A stretch of 64,000 bases of DNA, taken from Lysobacter concretionis Ko07 = DSM 16239 (GTDB lineage: Bacteria > Pseudomonadota > Gammaproteobacteria > Xanthomonadales > Xanthomonadaceae). Every line of letters begins with the position of its first letter. Positions within the stretch are counted from its first letter, which is position 1. Positions 9,017-19,709 of this stretch are shown here, piece by piece. Below the pieces are notes generated by a model. It was given only the letters and a program-made list of their open reading frames with translations, searched no databases and was not told where the DNA came from. A program made the position numbers and the translations under genes. The stretch is taken from positions 1 to 64,000 of the forward strand of contig NZ_AVPS01000008.1 of the NCBI RefSeq assembly GCF_000768345.1, read 5' to 3'.

Positions 9017-9161
9017 TGGCCGGCAGATTGTTAGCGTGAGGTTAATCGGCAGGCTATAGTGGACACGGTGCCGTATGGCGGCAGCCTCCGGTATCCGCCG
9101 GTGACCGGCGAGACCGGCGCTGCAGACCAGATCAAAAACAATGCCATTGGAGATTACACGC

Positions 9162-10505
9162 ATGCAACACGCACATCGCATTACACGCCTGTCCGCCCTT
9201 GCCCTGGGTATCACCGGCGCACTGGCGCTGGGGCAGGTCCACGCCTCCGGCTTCCAGCTCAAGGAAAACAGCGTCAAGGGCCTGGGCAGCGCGTTTGCCG
9301 GGGCTGGCGTGAAGACCGGCGACACCGCGGTGGTGGTCAACAACCCGGCCACCATGACCCAGTTTGAAGGCACCGCGGCGCAGTTCGACGTCACCATGAT
9401 CGACCTGAACTACGAGTTCCAGGGCTCCGGCTCTGACGTGCTCGGCCGCCCGCTCAGCGGCGGCGACGGTGGCAACGCCGGCGATTTCACTCCGATCCCC
9501 GCGTTCTCGCTGGTGCACAAGTTCGACAACGGTACCGCGATCGGCGCGATGGTCAGTGCCCCGTTCGGCTTGGCGACCAAGTACGACAATGACTGGGTCG
9601 GCCGCTACTACGCGGTCGAGTCGGACGTGAAGATCGTCGAACTGGCGCTGTCGGGCGCGGTCGACATCATCCCCGACCGCCTGTCGGTGGGGCTGGGTCT
9701 GACCTTCTCCAAGGCCGACGTGACCCTGTCCAAGGGCGTGGATTTCGGCACGGCGCTGATGGGCGCCGGCGTGCCGGGCTTCCTGCCGCAGGGCGCCGAC
9801 GGTTTTGCCGAGGTGCAGGGCGATGACACCGGCATGGGTTGGATCGCGGGCGTCAATTTCCGCCCGACCGACAAGCTCAGCATCGGCCTCAACCACCGCT
9901 CCGAGGTGAAGTACGACCTGAGCGGCAAGGTCGACTGGACGGTGCCGGCCCCGGCCCGCGCCACCTTCGATGCAGTCGGTCGCGGCGCGTTCTTCGTCGA
10001 CGGCGACGCGTCCGCCAAGCTGACCACCCCGGGCATGACCACCGTCGACGTGAACTACCAGTTCACCGACCGGTTCTCGATGGCCGCGACCTACTCCGAG
10101 ACCAAATGGGAGTCGCTGCGCGAGGTCCGCATCAACTTCGCCGGTCCGGATCCGGACAGCGTCGAACCGTTCGAGTGGAGCGAGACCCGCTTCGCCTCGA
10201 TCGGCGGCGAGTACAAGTTCAGCGATGCCTGGACCTTCCGCGCCGGCTACGCGTATGACGAGACCCCGACCACGTTCGCGCACCGCACCCCGCGCCTGCC
10301 GGACGAGGATCGCCAGTGGTACTCGGTCGGCGCGACCTGGAACTTCAGCCCGAATCTGGAGTTCAGCCTCGCTTACACCCGGCTGGAGCCGGACACCCCG
10401 AAGATCGGCATCATCACCGCGCCGCAGGCCGGTGGCCAGCGCCTGTTCGGCGAGTTCGACGGCGGTGCGGACCTGTACGGCATCTCCGCGCAATACAAGT
10501 TCTGA
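9162..10505 (+). CDS. FadL-type outer membrane transporter
   Basis: This 447-residue protein belongs to the OmpP1/FadL/TodX family, beta-barrels that carry long-chain fatty acids or other hydrophobic compounds across the outer membrane. The signal peptide ends at VHA. The mature N terminus SGFQLKENSVKGLGSAFAG is the family hatch motif, followed by NNPATM. The C terminus has the alternating pattern and terminal aromatic (IQYKF-like end, YKF) of an outer-membrane barrel. The ATG at 9162 has GGAG 9 bases upstream; the ATG at 9141 adds only seven residues and has no such site. It ends at a strong bidirectional terminator. Fatty acid is the likeliest substrate, by family. Confidence 0.92.
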   Translation: MQHAHRITRLSALALGITGALALGQVHASGFQLKENSVKGLGSAFAGAGVKTGDTAVVVNNPATMTQFEGTAAQFDVTMIDLNYEFQGSGSDVLGRPLSGGDGGNAGDFTPIPAFSLVHKFDNGTAIGAMVSAPFGLATKYDNDWVGRYYAVESDVKIVELALSGAVDIIPDRLSVGLGLTFSKADVTLSKGVDFGTALMGAGVPGFLPQGADGFAEVQGDDTGMGWIAGVNFRPTDKLSIGLNHRSEVKYDLSGKVDWTVPAPARATFDAVGRGAFFVDGDASAKLTTPGMTTVDVNYQFTDRFSMAATYSETKWESLREVRINFAGPDPDSVEPFEWSETRFASIGGEYKFSDAWTFRAGYAYDETPTTFAHRTPRLPDEDRQWYSVGATWNFSPNLEFSLAYTRLEPDTPKIGIITAPQAGGQRLFGEFDGGADLYGISAQYKF

Positions 10506-10521
10506 TCGCTGGAACAAGGAC

Positions 10522-10552
10522 AAAAAAACCCCGCTTCGGCGGGGTTTTTTTT
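10522..10552. terminator. Bidirectional intrinsic terminator
   Basis: CCCCGC at 10529-10534 pairs with GCGGGG at 10539-10544 around the stable tetraloop TTCG. Seven A residues precede and eight T residues follow, so it can terminate both the plus-strand porin gene and the minus-strand putA, which converge here. Confidence 0.92.
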
Positions 10553-10613
10553 GGGCGTTGGGTCGGGGCGACCCAGACCACGCCGATGGCGACGTGGCCT
10601 GGTCTGGCGGTCG

Positions 10614-13600
10614 TTACTCGCCCAGGGTCAGCAACGATGCGTTGCCGCCCGACGCGGTGGTGTTGATGGTGATCGTCTTCTCGGTGACGAAGCGCGGCAG
10701 GTAGTGCGAGCCGCCGGCCTTCGGGCCGGTGCCGGACAGGCCCTGGCCGCCGAACGGCTGCACGCCGACCACCGCGCCGATCTGGTTGCGGTTGACGTAG
10801 CAGTTGCCGACCCGCGTGTTGGCGGCGATCTTTTCCACCGTGGCGTCGATGCGCGAATGCACGCCCAGGGTGAGGCCGTAGCCGGTGGCGTTGATCGCGT
10901 CGATGACCTGGTCGAGCTGGCCGCCCTTCCAGCGGATCACGTGCAGGACCGGTCCGAACACTTCCCTGTCGAGCTGGTCGAGCGACTTCAGCGCATACGC
11001 GCGCGGGGCGAAGTAGCTGCCGTGGGCGGTGTCGTCATCCATCTCGACGGCCGCGATCAGGGTCGCCTCGCGGTCCATGCGCTCGGCATGCGCCTGCAGC
11101 ATCTCCAGTGCGTCCTCGTCGATCACCGGACCGACGTCGGTCGACAGCAGGCCGGGGTCGCCGACCTTCAACTCGGCCATCGCGCCGGCCAGCATGGTAG
11201 TGACCTTGTCGGCGATGTCTTCCTGCACGAACAGCACGCGCGCGGCCGAGCAGCGCTGGCCGGCCGAGGTGAAGGCCGACGACAGCGCGTCCTTGACCAG
11301 CTGCTCGGGCAGGGCGGAGGAGTCGGCGATCAGCGCGTTCTGGCCGCCGGTCTCGGCGATCAGCACGCCGATCGCGCCATCGCGCGAAGCCAGCGAGCGG
11401 TTGATCGCCGAGGCGGTCTCGTTGGAACCGGTGAATGCGACGCCGGCCACGCGCGGGTCACGGGTCAGGGCCGCGCCGACGGTAATGCCGTCGCCGGGCA
11501 CGAACTGCAGCACGTCCTCGGGCACGCCGGCCTCGTGCATCAAGCGGGTCGCGTAGTAGCCGACCAGGTTGGTCTGCTCGGCCGGCTTGGCGATCACGCT
11601 GTTGCCGGTCGCCAGGGCGGCGGCGACCTGGCCGATATAGATCGCCAGCGGGAAGTTCCACGGGCTGATGCACACGAACACGCCGCGGCCGTTGAGCTGC
11701 AGGACATTGCTCTCGCCGGTCGGTCCCGGCAGGGCCTGCGGGGTGAACATTGTGCGCGCCTGGGCGGCGTAATAACGCAGGAAGTCGACCGCCTCGCGGA
11801 CCTCGCCGACGCCGTCGGCAATCGTCTTGCCGGCGTCCTTGGTGCACAGCGCGATGAACTGCGCGGTGCGCGATTCCAGCAGGTCGGAGGCGTGTTCGAG
11901 GATCGCCGCGCGGCTCGCGGCCGGGGTCGCGTTCCACTTCGGCTGCGCGGCGACGGCGTTCTGCAGCGCCTGCTCCACCACGCCGGCATCGGCCGGCAGC
12001 CACTGGCCGACGATCTCGCGGCGATCGGCCGGGTTGGTCACCGGCAGGCGCTCGCCGGTCAGGGTCGCGCCGGGCACCAGCGGTTCGGCCTGCCAGTCGC
12101 TGCGCGCGGCGGCATTGATCTGCTCGGCCAGCGTGCGCAGCTGGTTGTCGTCGGCAAGGTTGACGCCCATCGAATTGCTCCTGTCGCAGTATTTCATCGT
12201 GTCCGCATGGCTCCGGAACAGCTCGACCGGCAGCGGGATGCGGGGGTGCGGAATGGTCTGGAAATCGGCTACGGTCTGCAGCGGGTCGCGGACGAGGTCG
12301 TCGATGGCGACGTCCTCGTCGGTGATGCTGTTGACGAAGCTGGAGTTGGCGCCGTTTTCCAGCAGGCGGCGCACCAGGTACGGCAGCAGGTCCTCGTGGC
12401 TGCCGACCGGCGCATACACGCGGCACGGCACGTCCAGGCGGTCGGCGGGGATCACCTCGGCATACAGGTCGTCGCCCATGCCGTGCAGCTTCTGGAATTC
12501 GAACTCGACCTTGCGCCCGCCCAGGTTCGCCATCGCATGCACGACGGCGATGGTCTGCGCGTTGTGGGTGGCGAACATCGGGTAGATCGCATCGGCCGCG
12601 TCGAGCATCCGGCGTGCGTTGGCAAGGTAGGACACGTCGGTGTTCGGCTTGCGGGTGAAGACCGGGTAGCCGGGGTAGCCATCGACCTGCGCACGCTTGA
12701 TCTCGCTGTCCCAGTAGGCGCCCTTGACCAGTCGCACCGGAATCCGGCGGCCGGTCTGGCGGGCGAGGTCGGCGATGAACTCGATCGCCTCCGGTGCGCG
12801 CTTCTGGTACGCCTGGATCGCCAGACCACACCCGTTCCAGCCGTCCAGCGAGGCGTCGCGGAAGGCCGCGGCAAACACGTCCAGCGACAGCTCCAGCCGG
12901 TCGGCCTCCTCGGCGTCGACGGTGAAGCCGATGCCGTGCTGCCGGGCCAGCCGGGCCAGCTCCAGCACGCGCGGGACGAGTTCGGCCAGCACCCGCGCGC
13001 GCTTGGCGTGCTCGTAACGCGGGTGCAGGGCCGAAAGCTTCACCGAAATGCTGGGGGTGGCGAACACATCGGCGCCGGTGAAGTCGCCGCTGCCGCCGAT
13101 CGCCTGGATCGCCTGCCGATAGGCATCCTGATAGCGCAGCGCGTCGGCCTGGGTCAGTGCCGCCTCGCCGAGCATGTCGTAGGAGTAGCGGTAATTGGCG
13201 TTGTTGCCCTTGCGGGCGCGCGCCAGGGCTTCATCGATGCTACGGCCCATGACGAACTGATGGCCCATGATCCGCATCGCCTGCCGTACGGCCAGACGGA
13301 TCACCGGTTCGCCGACGCGCCCGACCAGACGCTTGAACGCGTTGTGGACGTCGCGCTTGGTGTCGTCCGCCAGGTCGACCAGTTGGCCGGTCAGCATCAG
13401 TCCCCAGGTGGACGCGTTGACCAGCACCGAATCGGACTGGCCCAGGTGGCGCTTCCAGTCCGCCTCGCCGAGCTTGTCGCGGATCAGCTTGTCGGCGGTG
13501 GCCTGGTCGGGAATGCGCAGCAGCGCTTCGGCCACGCACATCAGCAACACGCCCTCTTCGCTGCCCAGGTCGTACTGGCGCATGAAGGCCTCGATGGCGC

Positions 13601-13841
13601 CCTGATCGTGCGCGCGTGCTCGTACGCGCGTGACCAGGTCGGCGGCCACGGCCTGCGCGGCGGCGCGTTCGCTGTCCGGGAGTCGCGCCTGCTCGGCCAG
13701 TTGCCGTACGTGCGTGGTCTCGTCGCGAACCCAGCCGGCGGTGAGTGCGGCGCGCGTTCCGGCCGGGCTGACCGGCAGTTCGGGAGTGATCAACGCGCGC
13801 GGTGGTGCCGGGTTGCCGGAAGAAGCTGATTGAATGGTCAT
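10614..13841 (-). CDS. putA: Bifunctional proline dehydrogenase / L-glutamate gamma-semialdehyde dehydrogenase
   Basis: It oxidises proline to glutamate in two steps at the inner face of the membrane, passing electrons to quinone by FAD. In the 1075-residue chain, the PRODH barrel (about 85-480) contains SVKLSALHPRYE, LVKGAYWDSEI and FATHNAQT. The aldehyde dehydrogenase domain (about 560-1020) contains SPWNFPLAIY, FTGSNETA, ETGGQNALI and the catalytic cysteine in SAGQRCSAAR. The N terminus lacks the ribbon-helix-helix of autoregulating PutA proteins, so it is probably not its own repressor. The start ATG at 13841 has only a weak ribosome site. It diverges from the oxidase operon and shares the 387-base intergenic region. 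Confidence 0.97.
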   Translation of the reverse strand: MTIQSASSGNPAPPRALITPELPVSPAGTRAALTAGWVRDETTHVRQLAEQARLPDSERAAAQAVAADLVTRVRARAHDQGAIEAFMRQYDLGSEEGVLLMCVAEALLRIPDQATADKLIRDKLGEADWKRHLGQSDSVLVNASTWGLMLTGQLVDLADDTKRDVHNAFKRLVGRVGEPVIRLAVRQAMRIMGHQFVMGRSIDEALARARKGNNANYRYSYDMLGEAALTQADALRYQDAYRQAIQAIGGSGDFTGADVFATPSISVKLSALHPRYEHAKRARVLAELVPRVLELARLARQHGIGFTVDAEEADRLELSLDVFAAAFRDASLDGWNGCGLAIQAYQKRAPEAIEFIADLARQTGRRIPVRLVKGAYWDSEIKRAQVDGYPGYPVFTRKPNTDVSYLANARRMLDAADAIYPMFATHNAQTIAVVHAMANLGGRKVEFEFQKLHGMGDDLYAEVIPADRLDVPCRVYAPVGSHEDLLPYLVRRLLENGANSSFVNSITDEDVAIDDLVRDPLQTVADFQTIPHPRIPLPVELFRSHADTMKYCDRSNSMGVNLADDNQLRTLAEQINAAARSDWQAEPLVPGATLTGERLPVTNPADRREIVGQWLPADAGVVEQALQNAVAAQPKWNATPAASRAAILEHASDLLESRTAQFIALCTKDAGKTIADGVGEVREAVDFLRYYAAQARTMFTPQALPGPTGESNVLQLNGRGVFVCISPWNFPLAIYIGQVAAALATGNSVIAKPAEQTNLVGYYATRLMHEAGVPEDVLQFVPGDGITVGAALTRDPRVAGVAFTGSNETASAINRSLASRDGAIGVLIAETGGQNALIADSSALPEQLVKDALSSAFTSAGQRCSAARVLFVQEDIADKVTTMLAGAMAELKVGDPGLLSTDVGPVIDEDALEMLQAHAERMDREATLIAAVEMDDDTAHGSYFAPRAYALKSLDQLDREVFGPVLHVIRWKGGQLDQVIDAINATGYGLTLGVHSRIDATVEKIAANTRVGNCYVNRNQIGAVVGVQPFGGQGLSGTGPKAGGSHYLPRFVTEKTITINTTASGGNASLLTLGE

Positions 13842-14228
13842 CGAGTCCGCGAAATCGGGCGGTGGAGGGATCGGGATAGTCTAGGCACAAAAGGCCGCGG
13901 ATGCCTTAAGGCATGGGCGTTTCAGCGACCCGGTCGAGGTCGGCGACCGCCATCGACCAGAACCTGCAAAACAAGGTGGACTGATCCAGATCAAAGAGTT
14001 TTTCCGGCGATCCAGCTAGAGCATTGCTTGCTGCAAATCCTCCCGACGGATACCCTTTGGCAGCTATCCGTAGCGCCGATACCGGCGTGACGGGCCCCAG
14101 GGGGCTCGCCAGCCACCTGTCCACGACTCGTTCCAGCGCCGCCGCGCAGGGCCGTAGTGGCAGGCAGCTCGCGGAGCGGGAACACAGCCAACTCTATGAT
14201 CAACCAGCGGACTTTGGGGCTCGAATTG
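13842..14228. other. Divergent putA-coxB intergenic region
   Basis: These 387 bases hold no recognisable gene. They contain the FNR-type box at 13981-13994 and the longer frame upstream of coxB (ATG at 14196), which shows no ribosome site. Promoters for both divergent genes must lie here, but no strong -35/-10 pair is evident. Confidence 0.5.
13981..13994. promoter_or_regulatory. FNR/Anr-type binding site candidate
   Basis: CTGATCCAGATCAA matches the FNR/Anr consensus TTGAT-N4-ATCAA at nine of ten positions and contains the perfect palindrome TGATC-CA-GATCA. Its centre (13987.5) is 29.5 bases upstream of a weak -10-like TAGAGC at 14017-14022 on the coxB strand. That is the geometry of a class II FNR-dependent promoter. 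Whether an FNR-type protein acts here is inference. Confidence 0.5.
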
Positions 14229-15140
14229 ATGAAAGCCGGTCGTTTCAAGCAATGGACCATGGGGCTTGCCGCCATGGCGATGCCGATGCTGGCCTTCGCG
14301 CAAAGCGCGGACCCGCAGCCCTGGCAACTCAACATGGGTCGTGGCGTCACCCACCTGTCCAACAACGCGTATGAAGCGCACATGCTGGCGTTGTGGATCT
14401 GCGTCGGCATCGGCGTGGCGGTGTTCATCGCCATGGCGATCGCGATGTTCCGTTTCCGCAAGTCGCGCGGCGCGGTGGCGGACACGACGTTCGTCCACAA
14501 CACCCGGCTGGAGATCCTGTGGACCGCGATCCCGGCGGTGCTGCTGGTGGCGATGGCGGCGCCGGCGACCACCAAGCTGGTGCAGATGTACGACGTCCGC
14601 GATTCGGAAATGACGGTCAAGGTGACCGGCTACCAGTGGATGTGGGAATACGAATACCTCGGTGAGAGCGTGAAGTTCACCAGCCGCCTGGACCGCAAGA
14701 GCGACCAGCTCCGCCAAAGTGGCGTGGTGCCGACGGCGGACGATCACCAGCACTACCTGCTCGATGTCGACAACCCGCTGGTGCTGCCGGTCGACACCAA
14801 GGTCCGTTTCGTGATCACCGCCGACGACGTGATCCACTCCTGGTGGGTGCCGGCGCTGGGCTGGAAGCAGGACGCGGTGCCGGGCATCGTCAACGAGGCC
14901 TGGGCCGACATCTCCACCCCGGGCCTCTACCGCGGCCAGTGCGCCGAGTTGTGCGGCAAGGACCACGGCTTCATGCCGATCGTGGTCAAGGCGCTGCCCA
15001 AGGACGAGTTCGCCCAGTGGCTGGCGGCGCAGAAGAGCGCGAGCGCGCCTGCTCCGGCCGCTCCGGCCGAAGCAACCCCGGACACTCCCGAAGCAACCCC
15101 CGAATCCGACGCCGCGGCCGCTGTTGCGGTCGCCGGCTGA
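14229..15140 (+). CDS. coxB: Cytochrome c oxidase subunit II
   Basis: This subunit takes electrons from cytochrome c through the binuclear CuA centre. The 303-residue precursor has a signal peptide (cleavage near AFAQ), two transmembrane helices (about 50-70 and 95-115) and a periplasmic cupredoxin domain. The CuA ligands are in HSWWVPALG and in GQCAELCGKDHGFM (about 230-245). There is no fused cytochrome c domain; the C terminus is a 33-residue Ala/Pro/Glu/Thr tail of low complexity. ATGs at 14196 and 14229 both fit; I chose 14229 because it opens on the basic n-region of the signal peptide. It is the first gene of the oxidase cluster, 43 bases before ctaD. Confidence 0.95.
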   Translation: MKAGRFKQWTMGLAAMAMPMLAFAQSADPQPWQLNMGRGVTHLSNNAYEAHMLALWICVGIGVAVFIAMAIAMFRFRKSRGAVADTTFVHNTRLEILWTAIPAVLLVAMAAPATTKLVQMYDVRDSEMTVKVTGYQWMWEYEYLGESVKFTSRLDRKSDQLRQSGVVPTADDHQHYLLDVDNPLVLPVDTKVRFVITADDVIHSWWVPALGWKQDAVPGIVNEAWADISTPGLYRGQCAELCGKDHGFMPIVVKALPKDEFAQWLAAQKSASAPAPAAPAEATPDTPEATPESDAAAAVAVAG

Positions 15141-15183
15141 CCGGCGCGCCGGCTTTTCACCACACGAATCCAGAGGTTAGGCC

Positions 15184-16800
<1,617 letters not shown>

Positions 16801-16827
16801 TCGGCGAAGGAAGAGCGATAGAAGGCC

Positions 16828-16962
16828 ATGGCCCCGACCCCCGGATCCCCTGACGAGATCGCCGCGCGCCGCAAGGCCGCACGGCGGACCGCGCTGTGGA
16901 TCGCGTTGGTCGCGGCCGCGGTGTATGTGGGTTTCATCCTGACCGGGGTGATCGGGCGATGA
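16828..16962 (+). CDS. Cytochrome oxidase small assembly protein, 44 aa
   Basis: This short gene encodes 44 residues: a polar N terminus, a run of R and K (IAARRKAARR), and one transmembrane helix (about 20-42). GAAGG precedes the ATG and the stop overlaps the ctaG start (ATGA), showing coupling. Small single-pass proteins of this form sit between ctaD and ctaG in many beta- and gammaproteobacteria and are annotated as small oxidase assembly proteins. The molecular role is not established; the context suggests help with CtaG or subunit I. The call rests on position, size and topology. Confidence 0.75.
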   Translation: MAPTPGSPDEIAARRKAARRTALWIALVAAAVYVGFILTGVIGR

Positions 16963-17564
16963 GCTCCGGGCAGCCACCGGTGAAGGAAGAACGCAAGGCG
17001 ACGGCCGGCATCGCCAAGATGCTGGTGGCCGCGCTGCTCGCGTTCGCTTTCAGTTTCAGCCTGGTACCGCTGTACCGGATCGCCTGCCAGAAGGTGTTCG
17101 GGATCCGCCTGGACAACAGCGCGGTCGAGCACGTCGCCGACGCCGGGGAGGCGCTCGACCGCATGGTCACGGTGCAGTTCGACGGCGGCGTGAACTCCAA
17201 GCTGCCGTGGTCGTTCAAGCCCAACCAGTTGAACATGCAGGTGCGTCCGGGCGTGCAGTACGAGACCACCTACTACGCGCACAACAACAGCGACCGGACC
17301 ATCGTCGGAAGTGCGGTTCCGTCGGTGGCCCCGGCACGCGCTTCGGGCTTCTTCAGCAAGACCGAATGCTTCTGTTTCACCGCACAGACCATGGCCGCAG
17401 GGGAAACACGCGACATGCCGGTGCGTTTCATCATCGATCCGAATTTGCCCAAAGACATCAAGACGGTCACGCTGTCGTACACGTTCTTCAAGAATGACGC
17501 GCTGACCGCGCAGCAGGCATCCAGCGCCCATCCGGTCGCTGCGACACCTGCATCCGCACCCTGA
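16959..17564 (+). CDS. ctaG: Cytochrome c oxidase assembly protein CtaG/Cox11
   Basis: It delivers copper to the CuB site of subunit I. The 201-residue protein has a single N-terminal transmembrane helix (about 18-38) followed by LYRIACQKVFG and a periplasmic immunoglobulin-like domain. The copper-binding CxC lies in FSKTECFCF (about residue 130), and FIIDP plus SYTFF near the C terminus are family signatures. The ATG at 16959 overlaps the stop of the small assembly ORF by four bases; a GTG at 16896 in the same frame would run through that ORF and is rejected. coxC follows 38 bases downstream. Confidence 0.95.
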   Translation: MSSGQPPVKEERKATAGIAKMLVAALLAFAFSFSLVPLYRIACQKVFGIRLDNSAVEHVADAGEALDRMVTVQFDGGVNSKLPWSFKPNQLNMQVRPGVQYETTYYAHNNSDRTIVGSAVPSVAPARASGFFSKTECFCFTAQTMAAGETRDMPVRFIIDPNLPKDIKTVTLSYTFFKNDALTAQQASSAHPVAATPASAP

Positions 17565-17602
17565 TCGCTTCATCGCATCCAACGCATAACGGAACCGCCG
17601 CC

Positions 17603-18487
17603 ATGGCCCAAGCCCAAGCCTCGTCGCCAGACGCCAACGTCTACTTTGTCCCGCACCACAGCCGTTGGCCGATCCTGGGGTCGGTCGCCCTGTTCGTGAT
17701 GATGAGCGGGGCCGGCGGCTGGCTCAATGCCACCAGTTGGGGGCGCTGGACGTTCATAGTCGGCGTCGCGCTGCTGGTGGCGGTGTTTTTCGGCTGGTTC
17801 GGCGACGTCATCCGCGAATCGGTGAGCGGCAAGTACAACCGCCAGGTCGATGTGTCCTTCCGGATGGGGATGATCTGGTTCATCTTCTCGGAAGTGATGT
17901 TCTTCGGCGCATTCTTCGGCGCGCTGTTCTATGCGCGCCAGCTGTCCCTGCAGTGGCTGGGCGGCGCCGGCGACGGCGCGATGACCAACGCCCTGTTGTG
18001 GGACACATTCACCACCGCCTGGCCGAGCAACGGCCCCGGCGATGTCGGCGGCGCCTACCAGACCGTGCCCGCCTGGGGCCTGCCACTGGTCAACACGCTG
18101 ATCCTGCTGAGCTCCGGTGTGACCATCACTGCCGCGCACCATGCGCTCAAGGCCGGTCGGCGCACGGCGCTGCTGGTCGGGCTCGGCCTGACGGTATTGC
18201 TGGGCTGCATGTTCCTGTTCTTCCAGGCCGAGGAATACGTGCATGCGTATTCCGAGCTGAACCTGACTTTGGGTTCCGGCATCTACGGCTCGACGTTCTA
18301 CATGCTGACCGGCTTCCACGGCGCGCACGTCACCCTGGGCACGATCATGCTGATCGTGATCTGGTTCCGCTGCCTGAAGGGCCATTTCACCAAGGACAAC
18401 CACTTCGGTTTCGAGGCGGTGGCGTGGTACTGGCACTTCGTCGACGTGGTGTGGCTGATGCTGTTCGTGTTCGTCTACGTGCTGTAA
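17603..18487 (+). CDS. coxC: Cytochrome c oxidase subunit III
   Basis: This seven-helix membrane subunit stabilises subunit I and its proton uptake. At 294 residues it is of usual length. The FSEVMFFGAFF glutamate motif (about 95), FQAEEY (about 210), TGFHGAHV (about 235) and the final AVAWYWHFVDVVWLMLF helix are all present. It starts with ATG at 17603 after ctaG. A 190-base stretch without a recognisable gene follows, so the first transcription unit of the oxidase cluster may end here. Confidence 0.97.
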   Translation: MAQAQASSPDANVYFVPHHSRWPILGSVALFVMMSGAGGWLNATSWGRWTFIVGVALLVAVFFGWFGDVIRESVSGKYNRQVDVSFRMGMIWFIFSEVMFFGAFFGALFYARQLSLQWLGGAGDGAMTNALLWDTFTTAWPSNGPGDVGGAYQTVPAWGLPLVNTLILLSSGVTITAAHHALKAGRRTALLVGLGLTVLLGCMFLFFQAEEYVHAYSELNLTLGSGIYGSTFYMLTGFHGAHVTLGTIMLIVIWFRCLKGHFTKDNHFGFEAVAWYWHFVDVVWLMLFVFVYVL

Positions 18488-18676
18488 GGACACGTCAGGA
18501 ACGACCCCGCCATCTGCTTATCGCGGCCGGGTTGCGCACATCGCCGGATCGACGGGATTGTCCGGAAGGTTGCAGCAACGCTGGCCGTGATCCGTGCGGT
18601 TGGCCAAGTGCGACAGGCAAGATCCCCCGACGCGTCGCGTGCCGGCCGCCGAACTCCTTGTATGCAGGCGGCAACG

Positions 18677-18883
18677 CTAGCCGTTGATGCCGTGGAACTG
18701 GATCCAGCCCATCTTGGCGGCGATCACCACCATCACGATCAGCGCAATGGACAGCGCGACGCGTCGGGTCAGGGCATTGACGGTTCGTTTGCTCTCGCTT
18801 TTGTCGACCAGCATGTAGTACAGGCCGGCACCGAGGTTCCAGAGAATCAGGATCAGGAAGCCGACGATCAACAGGGTCTTCAT
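18677..18883 (-). CDS. Twin transmembrane protein, DUF2909-like
   Basis: This 68-residue protein has two helices (about 3-25 and 43-62) separated by a basic loop (DKSESKRTVNALTRRV), the layout of DUF2909. GGAG lies 7 bases before the ATG at 18883. It runs opposite to the genes on both sides and diverges from the SURF1 gene across an 84-base gap. A small two-helix gene at this place is a recurring feature of proteobacterial aa3 oxidase clusters. Its function is unknown; a role in oxidase assembly is inferred only from neighbourhood. Confidence 0.8.
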   Translation of the reverse strand: MKTLLIVGFLILILWNLGAGLYYMLVDKSESKRTVNALTRRVALSIALIVMVVIAAKMGWIQFHGING

Positions 18884-18967
18884 CAATTTGCTCCGGCGCC
18901 GCAACGCCCCGCCCGGCGTGGCAGCCGGTGTGGGCGCATTATTGCAGCCTGCCACGGTGGGTGAGGG

Positions 18968-19699
18968 ATGAGCCGGCGCGCGACGTTGCTGATTGGCTGG
19001 TTGCTGGCCCTGGCGACCATCGCCGTGTTTACCAGCCTTGGTTTCTGGCAGTTGCGCCGCGCGGTCGAGAAGCAGGCGATGCTGGATGCCGCCGTGCAGG
19101 TCGTGACGGAACGCCGGGCGGCGCCGCTTGCCGCCGCGGCCCGGACGGACGGCATCGACCGGTATGACTGGAGTTCGGGTACCGGCGAGTTCGCCGACAG
19201 CCCGGCCCTGCTGCTCGACAACCAGCAGCGCGAGGGGCGGGTGGGCGTGCGCGCGTACCGGATCTTCGATCCCGACCAGGGCCCGCCGCTGCTGGTCGAC
19301 CTGGGCTGGTTGCCGTTGCCGGGTGATCGGACGATGCCGTCGGTGCCGCGGCCGGAGGGCCGGTTTATGTTGCAAGGCCTGTTGGCGCCGCCGCCATCGA
19401 GCGGCATCGCGCTGGGGCCCGGCATCGCGCGCAGTGACGATGCCTGGTTGCTGATGCGGGTCGACATCCCGGCGATCCGGGCTGCAACCGGCGTGTCCCT
19501 GTCGCCGCGCGTGCTGCGGCTGGATCCGGCGTCGCCGCTGGGTTACGCGCGAGACCTGGAGCTGCTGCCCAACACCCTGCCGCCGGACAAGCATCGCGGT
19601 TACGCCCTGCAATGGTTCGGGCTGGCGCTGGCGGTATTCGTTACGGCACTGATCCTCACTTTCAAGCAACCACGGCGCGCCACGAAGGCCGCTGCATGA
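18968..19699 (+). CDS. SURF1 family cytochrome oxidase biogenesis protein
   Basis: SURF1/Shy1 proteins assist heme a insertion into subunit I. This 243-residue protein has the family topology: an N-terminal transmembrane helix (about 8-28) followed by LGFWQLRRAVEKQAML, a periplasmic loop containing LLLDNQQREGRVGVRAYRIF and LVDLGWLP, and a C-terminal helix (about 210-230) preceded by the HRGYALQWFGLA signature. The ATG at 18968 directly follows a GGTGAGGG ribosome site. The next gene begins 10 bases downstream, so it is co-transcribed with the SCO-like and heme synthase genes. Confidence 0.92.
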   Translation: MSRRATLLIGWLLALATIAVFTSLGFWQLRRAVEKQAMLDAAVQVVTERRAAPLAAAARTDGIDRYDWSSGTGEFADSPALLLDNQQREGRVGVRAYRIFDPDQGPPLLVDLGWLPLPGDRTMPSVPRPEGRFMLQGLLAPPPSSGIALGPGIARSDDAWLLMRVDIPAIRAATGVSLSPRVLRLDPASPLGYARDLELLPNTLPPDKHRGYALQWFGLALAVFVTALILTFKQPRRATKAAA

Positions 19700-19709
19700 C
19701 GGGCAATCC

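Noticed and set aside
10551-13829. A 1092-codon open frame on the plus strand opposite putA
   Set aside because: It is antisense to an unmistakable PutA with all catalytic motifs. Long antisense frames are expected in GC-rich genes, and its protein is low-complexity with no domain.
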